Assembly: GCA_963971405.1 (NCBI GenBank)
Contig: OZ020484.1
Coordinates: forward strand, 22,506,001 to 22,570,000
Direction: 5' to 3'
Length of the DNA stretch: 64,000 nt
Source: Psococerastis gibbosa
Lineage: Eukaryota; Arthropoda; Insecta; Psocodea; Psocidae
Below, piece by piece: positions 58,701-64,000 of this stretch. Numbering within the stretch: the first letter of the stretch is position 1; the number at the start of each line of letters is the position of its first letter. Under the pieces are notes generated by a model. It was not told where the DNA came from. It did not search any database and saw only the letters and a list, made by a program, of their open reading frames with translations. The position numbers and the translations under genes were made by a program.

Positions 58701-61033
58701 TTTCTTTCAGAACTGTCACTTCTGCTGTATTTACAAAAGAAGATAAAGTGGTATCAGGCTCCGACGATAGATCTGTCAAAGTTTGGGACTTACGAAACAT
58801 GAGGTCTCCATTTGCTACTATCAACGCTGACTCCTCCGTCAACAGAATAGCCGTGTCTGCTCTAGGAGTCATTGCCATTCCTCATGACAATCGCCAAGTT
58901 CGACTTTTCGATCTTAATGGTCAGAGGATTGTTCGGCTGCCCCGGAACAGTCGGCAGGTACGAAATGTAGTTTTAGAACATTACTTGATAGTAAGTTCCA
59001 AGTTTTACAACTTAGTACAGAAAATTATACGGTTCCTTCCCATGCAGCAAAAATGCTACAATATAGCGTATGCCGAGTGATAGATTCATCGTCTATTAAA
59101 ACAATATTAAGCAGTATCTTTTTAAATTTTTGCATAAGGGGGACAATGGCATAGCCTTGTTATAGCACAGCCTTGTATTTGAAATTAGCACAATGTCTTA
59201 ATTAATCAACGGAGAATACTGCACACTTTACTGTTTATCAATGTTTTACTACTGAACGTCATTTAGCAGCATCTTGAACTTTTCAACACTGTCAAGGTTT
59301 TTCATCTCCATTCTTATAACTCGTTATATCTGGATTGTCCATCGTGGAAGATGCTCTTCTTTCTGAATGCTGATGTGGCATGGTCGAGGTTAACGTCATT
59401 TCGGAGTCTCGTTTTGTGCCCGCTTGTTTCATTGAAGGTCCTTAAGTAGCTTGGCAGCATACCTTTCATAATCTTGTGTATGAACACCATGGTGTCACAA
59501 TACACTTTGATCTTTGACTGACAATATTTTCATGTCATGTAACATATCGGCAATATTACTAACTACGAGTATATCATCAATGGAAGCTGTTAACAAAATA
59601 TATTTTTCTTACAAAGCTGAGTTGGCGAAGCAAGAAAATCAGCATTAACCAAATCGAAGTAGGTAAAATACGGGAAATTGTCTCCTTTACTTTTCTTGTA
59701 GACATTTGCGTTCATGCCTACTATGCAACTCCCTGTGCTGTGTCCTACCCTTTAACTCTTATCACTGTGAACTTTAAATGGACTGAATAATTGCTCATCC
59801 ACCGTTACCTTGCACGTGTGATTTAAACTACAGCCTACCTACTTTGCGAGCAGACAGTTTGCTGTGAATCTCTTTTTTCATAATATAAATAATAATATAG
59901 GGTATGGGGAATAGGCTACTTATAATGCTAAAAATTAGCTTTAGCTACCTACCGGTACAGTTAGTTTTCACTACCTTCCCTCTACAACCCTGTAGTTTTT
60001 TTATGAAATTTTGCTGACATTTTGCTAAACCCGTTGAGGAACTTTTCCAACTTGTATCGAGTCCAGAAGATTCCGAAGCCAGCTCGCAGACAATATTTAA
60101 AACATAATTTTTCCATTAAACGGGTATGTAGACTGTTCCTACAGAAATCTTTTTAATACCAAATTTTTTCCCGTTTGGTACATTATATACTAAGGAAGTT
60201 ATTTACCGCATTTTTTAATCTATTATCGTTGACTTAACAAATGCGTTTCACGTTAACTTACGATGTAATTTTGTTCTTTAGATTTTGATGTCTTTACCTG
60301 CTTCCATACAACAAGGCTAGTTTGACCTACAACTTTTGTTTCATGCTTCAAGCCTCTGAAATCTACCTTGACATGTGTGCTTACCCCAAACCGATGTTCT
60401 AATTCAATTCTTGTTTATTAAGTGGCATTTTTGTGTCAGAAAATCAAATCATAATTTTTCTGTTCTACTGAGTGAAAAATGTTGGTCTTTGTTTTTAGCT
60501 TTTTGCAGGGAAAAAGTAATTTTATGGTAAATTTATGTTCAGCCAATAGTTGTAGCAATATTGTACCCTTAACAGGCTTTTAAGATTCATAACAGCGTTT
60601 AGGTCATTAGGTGAAGAGGGTTTTAAAAGTGACGTGAATATGGAAGAATGGCCCTACCATGTAATATTAATGCTAAAAATTATGCATTTAAATTTTTTGT
60701 AAAAAATATAATTGTAACAATTCTTTGCTTTGTATAATCTTCGGATGATTTTCCAAAATCAATGACATAACTGACTTTTTTACTTGACTTGCCTCTGCCA
60801 CCCTAAATGAAACACATGAGGGTTATTTAACGACGGCTGCGTTGCCCACCATCTTTTATCTCAAGCAGTGTTATACAGCTGGAGTTGTTTGTCTATTACA
60901 GGGTCATAGGCGCATGGTGACTTCAGTCGCTTGGGCGGATGAATCTAGTAATACGCCCTGCAATTTGTTCTCCTGCGGCTTCGACAGACTACTGCTCGGG
61001 TGGACCGTCCACCCTGCAAGTAAAGACTCTTAG
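52791..61033 (+). CDS. WDR37: WDR37, WD40-repeat protein (8 coding exons, 481 aa)
   Basis: WDR37 is a conserved WD40 protein known in vertebrates to pair with PACS1/PACS2. Exons, all in phase: 52791-53010, 53976-54101, 55348-55527, 56205-56377, 56839-57067, 57781-57919, 58711-58957, 60902-61033 (TAG). Human WDR37 has 494 residues. Residues about 45-95 hold [20 protein letters not shown] and a predicted coiled coil ([14 protein letters not shown]). [12 protein letters not shown] precedes the propeller. WD40 blades follow: [27 protein letters not shown] with [21 protein letters not shown] with [42 protein letters not shown] with [34 protein letters not shown] and a last [11 protein letters not shown] with [12 protein letters not shown]. 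These align with human WDR37 throughout. An acceptor just before the ATG implies an untranslated first exon. No frame damage. Confidence 0.95.
53590..53760 (+). repeat. Dispersed repeat 'X', 3' fragment in WDR37 intron 1
   Basis: GAGTTAGCCCAAAATGGATA, AAACAGACAGACATTTCGTA and AAAACAACTTTCATCGG follow the order seen in long 'X' copies, with more divergence. Confidence 0.55.
54245..55045 (-). mobile_element. Probable LINE 3' end in WDR37 intron 2, with a MITE inside
   Basis: Read on the minus strand, the region ends in AATAAA-like sequence and an (ATTTC)n run (54245-54268), typical of a non-LTR 3' tail. The 78-codon frame at 54805-55041 has [20 protein letters not shown] followed by [10 protein letters not shown], faintly like LINE C-terminal ends. 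Assignment is tentative. The foldback at 54647-54804 is inserted in it. Confidence 0.4.
54647..54804. repeat. Foldback MITE, GGCG/ACGTCAAT family (copy 4)
   Basis: The left arm GCGGGGATTCCACCAACGTC, AATAGTGATACTAAATG is mirrored by CTATTGACGTTGGTGGAATT on the right. The inner arm TTTTTTGACGTGGTAGCAGA is mirrored by TCTGCTACCACGTCAAAAAA. The right arm has about 15 extra bases (ACTATTTTTACTATAC), so this copy is less symmetrical than copies 2 and 3. Confidence 0.85.
57195..57460 (+). mobile_element. LINE 3' fragment in WDR37 intron 5
   Basis: Plus-strand frames give [13 protein letters not shown], then [20 protein letters not shown] and [17 protein letters not shown] before a stop, followed by a GAA-rich tail. 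This is the same C-terminal block as the insertion at 40551-40874 but frameshifted, so it is an older relative. Confidence 0.75.
59285..59505 (-). mobile_element. LINE C-terminal fragment in WDR37 intron 7
   Basis: Minus frame: [38 protein letters not shown] and [12 protein letters not shown]. These match the 'P.YL....TR........KS.F..G...NELP' block that follows the reverse transcriptase in jockey/CR1-type LINEs. Confidence 0.65.
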
Positions 61034-61362
61034 CTCACTCTTCGCTCGAGACTTCTTGTCGCCTGTGAGACTTCTCTCGGGGTCGTGTCCAGAAGCATTT
61101 CTGGGACAGGGTTGGCATCGTACTGAACGGCGTAATTGTAAGGTTCCTCTTCCACCACCTTATGGCAACTACTGTACTTATGTACTTAGCCTAATACTGT
61201 TTGTTCCGTGTTGTAATTTTTGTTTCGCGAATCATTTATTTGCGCATATTATAAAATTAACACGTTTGTACCCCCCCCCCCCTCTCTTACAGAGTCCTTA
61301 ACATAATATGTGGACATTCTCCAATACAGGGGATTCCCAACCCGTTCCTTAGTCGTTTTTTT

Positions 61363-61368
61363 AATAAA
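61363..61368 (+). promoter_or_regulatory. Possible WDR37 polyadenylation signal (AATAAA)
   Basis: A canonical AATAAA about 330 bp after the WDR37 stop codon, a plausible 3' UTR length. Placement is not otherwise supported. Confidence 0.4.
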
Positions 61369-61824
61369 CTCCAAAAGGGAATTTATTTAGTCTTGCGGAC
61401 CAGCCTACATTTTTACGAATTAACATTGAAATGCAGGGGAGGTAATTAAATTGGAAGACGAAACTGAAAACGGCATGGGACGAGACGGGTCACTAGCTAT
61501 CGCGTACATACAGGTTTTACTTCACAGGCAATGGAAATTATGTTTTAATCATTTAGACAGATCTTCCTAAGAGTTACATTTACATAACCTATATTGTGTA
61601 TGTTGCTAGTTTTTTTCTTCGTTCACTTTCGCTAGAAAATAATGTCCTTGTTCCTCTTATCATCTAGGCTTACACGGTGAATGAATTTGAAGTAGAAAAG
61701 GTTTGCTTTTGCAAGTTAAATAGTAAACGCCGAAACGGTCAACGTATGTTACAATTGTTAATAATAATTTTGTACCGAAAGTAAAGTAAGATTTTGATAC
61801 CGTGAGCAGTTTCGTTTTCACAGT

Positions 61825-62345
61825 AGAAAATTGGAAACATCAGCTTCATATAAAGAACCAGTAGAATCCGGGCTGATGGGCCGTGGTCGAAATGAAAGCG
61901 AACTTACAAACGTTTCGTCAACATCTGCGGTCGACATCTTCAGTGGAACTGCGTATACTTCTAAGATTGTATCTTGGAGGCTCAGCAGCAACTGTGTGGG
62001 TACTGGGCAGGGGAATGTGCTCTGATATTTATACTAAGCTGCGGGGTGGTGGGGGTGGAGGCGGAGTCTTCCTCGCTCCCTACTACCTTAACCTGATTTC
62101 CGGATGATGACACCAGTTTCTTTGTTATAGTCGTCTTTAAGAAGCTGCTGCTGAGCCTCCAAGATACAATCTTAGAAGTCTACGCAGTTCCACTGAAGAT
62201 GTCGACCGCAGATGTTGACGAAACGTTTGGAAGTTCGCTTTCATTTCGACCACGGCCCATCAGCCCGGATTCTACTGGTTCTTCATTCGACTCCGGCCGT
62301 GAAAGCCTTTGCTGTTACATCAGCTTCTTACTTAATGATTAGGAA
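61825..62345. repeat. Foldback element, CCACGGCC/GACCGC family (copy 2)
   Basis: Arms of about 200 bp at 61825-62030 and 62140-62345 are complementary: AAGAACCAGTAGAATCCGGG and CTGATGGGCCGTGGTCGAAA on the left, CCACGGCCCATCAGCCCGGA and TTCTACTGGTTCTTC on the right. The spacer is GGTGGGGG-rich. A diverged copy lies at 38500-38965. The frames at 61831-62107 are repeat sequence. Confidence 0.8.
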
Positions 62346-62349
62346 CAAA

Positions 62350-63167
62350 ACTGCAAGCAATGTCTGACAGAATGAAAAACGACTCACGGTAAAAATCCTA
62401 CTTCCTGACCAGGAATTAAAAGCCATGGATTTTTATATTGAGGCAAAAGCCGGGATCGAATTGTTTTTTTAATGCAACAAAATATAATCCGACCCCTGCG
62501 TCACTTGTTTTTTATCCCATCTAAATACTTCCCATAATAATTTTAATAAATTAGATGGGCGGATGGTGTGGGCCATTGTATTCCTTAAATCGAAACGCAG
62601 CGCTTCATGGCTTTCAATTCCTGGTTAGGCTGAATTTTTAAATACTTTCAGCCCAGTTTTACCATGCAGTCAATGGCTTTCTTTTATCGTGCGGCGCTGA
62701 TAGTGTGCAAATGTCCCAAAATTATTGAATGTAGAAAAACTACATCCCTTACCGTAAAATGAGGTAAATAGAAACGGTGTGGTGAAACCCATGCTTATGC
62801 AACCAGACTATAGAAGAGAAAAAGATGCGAAATTGAAACGAGCCTTGTGCGTAGCCTACTACCCCACCTTTTTGCCCAACCTGGAGTTTTGTTTCTATTC
62901 AACCACACTTTCTTTACATTGTAGTATTATATGGTATATATATATATATATGGTAATTTCGGTTAACCACAGTTTCGGTTCACCCCATTTTACGGTACAG
63001 TATTATGCAATTTTGTTATTCTTTTAGCCTGCTTACTTTCTCGTGTGCAATTAAACAATTCTGCACTGCGAAAAAATAATGGAATTCTATCTGCACCTGG
63101 CAATACGTCTGTGTGCATTTTTATTCTTTTTTAACGCGAGCAGGGGGCTCCTGGGAGCACTTTTAAA
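62350..63167. other. Intergenic, no gene recognised
   Basis: AT-rich sequence with a (TA)n run near 62935-62951. The frame at 62779-63027 has no family resemblance. I see nothing else to support. Confidence 0.3.
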
Positions 63168-63548
63168 ACTTAGGGGCTGTCCATTAATCATGTGAGGTTC
63201 GAAAAGGGGGGGAGGGGTTAGGCAAAAATCACGAAGTATCACAAGGGGGTGTAGTAAGATATCAAGTGTATTTATTTTTTAGTCAAACGCGTGATTTCTA
63301 AACCGAAAAGTAGTGTGTAGTGTGACCTTGACTAGCCGTTGCCAGGCAACGAACGAAGCCCTCGCGCGTACCTTATTACATTATTGTACCTTATACCTGT
63401 ATTTAAAGATAATATTATTATCATTTTTTTAAAAAAGTACACGTGATTTTTGGTGGGGGTAGCCTTAAACCTCATCACGTATCACCAAGGGGGAGGGAGG
63501 GGTTAAAAAATGCAAAAAAACATCACGTGATTAATGGACAACCCCTTA
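63168..63548. repeat. MITE with AGGGGYTGTCCATTAATCA ends
   Basis: The left end AGGGGCTGTCCATTAATCAT and GTGA are mirrored by the complement of AAGGGGTTGTCCATTAATCA, CGTGATG on the right. Both ends then carry a purine-rich AAGGGGG..GGAGGGGTTA block. The interior is AT-rich without a frame. Confidence 0.8.
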
Positions 63549-64000
63549 TATATCGGTAGCAGTGACTTCTACAACATAAATTAAGCTATCTATTCTAGTC
63601 TTTAATGAGCGTAGGGTATAACCTGATTCAAGTGTGATGTAACTGCGTTTTTAAGAATGCACCTCAGTGGTCATATGCTAAGTTAAATTTTGGATCTAAG
63701 ATTCGACTGATTACTAGGCTTCATCGTACTTTGATAAGTGATACGAATAGAACTGGTTGAAGTAGATTCTCTCCAAAATTAAAAAAAATAATATTTTGAA
63801 TTGAGCCAATGCCTGTTAATTTTAAGCCTGTCCACTATCATTAGGCTGATAGGGCTTGCCCTATATTTTATGCAATGGCATGGCCTATGTTATGGTAATC
63901 TGTGGGCTTGGCAGTCTATGCTTTGACTTCTGATTTCTAATTAGAATTCGGCACAGCAGACAGTTATTTTCTTAATGTTTTAAAAGGTCTGACAGCAATC

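Noticed and set aside
61875..61900. CTGATGGGCCGTGGTCGAAA looks like a hammerhead ribozyme core (CUGAUGA - stem - GAAA).
   Set aside because: The conserved A after CUGAUG is G, the middle stem would have only about three pairs, and no GUC cleavage site with a matching outer stem was found. The apparent outer pairing comes from the foldback itself.
1..64000. CRISPR arrays, bacterial operons or ribosomal RNA.
   Set aside because: The window is eukaryotic. Tandem repeats present lack the regular short repeat-spacer pattern, and no rRNA-like sequence was seen.

Overview
The window is nuclear DNA from an arthropod with an AT-rich, intron-rich genome full of transposable elements. The evidence is GT-AG exons separated by kilobase introns, a trissin-type neuropeptide gene (an arthropod peptide family), animal genes DGCR6/gonadal, INO80D and WDR37, and dense mariner, LINE and foldback repeats. 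It is most likely an insect or insect-like arthropod; I cannot name the species. Most long open frames here are repeat remnants. The real genes are split into short exons, which I joined by hand from splice sites and matching codon phase.

Layout. 0.27-4.57 kb (+): the 3' part of a Ser/Pro-rich gene I do not recognise, four exons, with a decayed mariner transposon in its intron. 4.6-15.6 kb: no host gene found; it holds foldback MITEs, a dispersed repeat, and a 2.1-kb element with about 0.58-kb inverted arms around a cysteine-rich CXC-like frame. 15.84-18.02 kb (-): the last three exons of DGCR6/gonadal, with a LINE remnant in an intron. 21.90-27.96 kb (+): a trissin-like neuropeptide precursor in three small exons. 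Its first intron carries a second transposon with long inverted arms and a broken transposase. 28.9-37.6 kb: repeats only (tandem arrays, LINE RNase H fragments, MITEs). 37.68-50.6 kb (-): a complete INO80D-like gene, eight coding exons, about 825 residues. One intron holds a LINE that was itself hit by two further LINE insertions, each with a visible target-site duplication. 52.79-61.03 kb (+): a complete WDR37 gene, eight coding exons, 481 residues, head-to-head with INO80D across about 2.1 kb. 61.4-64 kb: foldback repeats.

The host genes are not an operon and share no pathway. INO80D belongs to a chromatin-remodelling complex, WDR37 is a WD40 scaffold known to bind PACS proteins, DGCR6 is a small conserved coiled protein, and trissin is a secreted signal. 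The one structural link is the divergent INO80D/WDR37 arrangement, whose shared upstream region contains a MITE.

The most notable observations are the trissin-like precursor with a possible extra amidated peptide, a foldback MITE family whose two arms differ between copies but match each other within each copy, a palindrome built from two smaller palindromes, and the cysteine-rich frame enclosed by long inverted arms. Family assignments rest on remembered protein families, not on searches. Coordinates of repeats are approximate to a few tens of bases; exon boundaries of the named genes are set by splice motifs.
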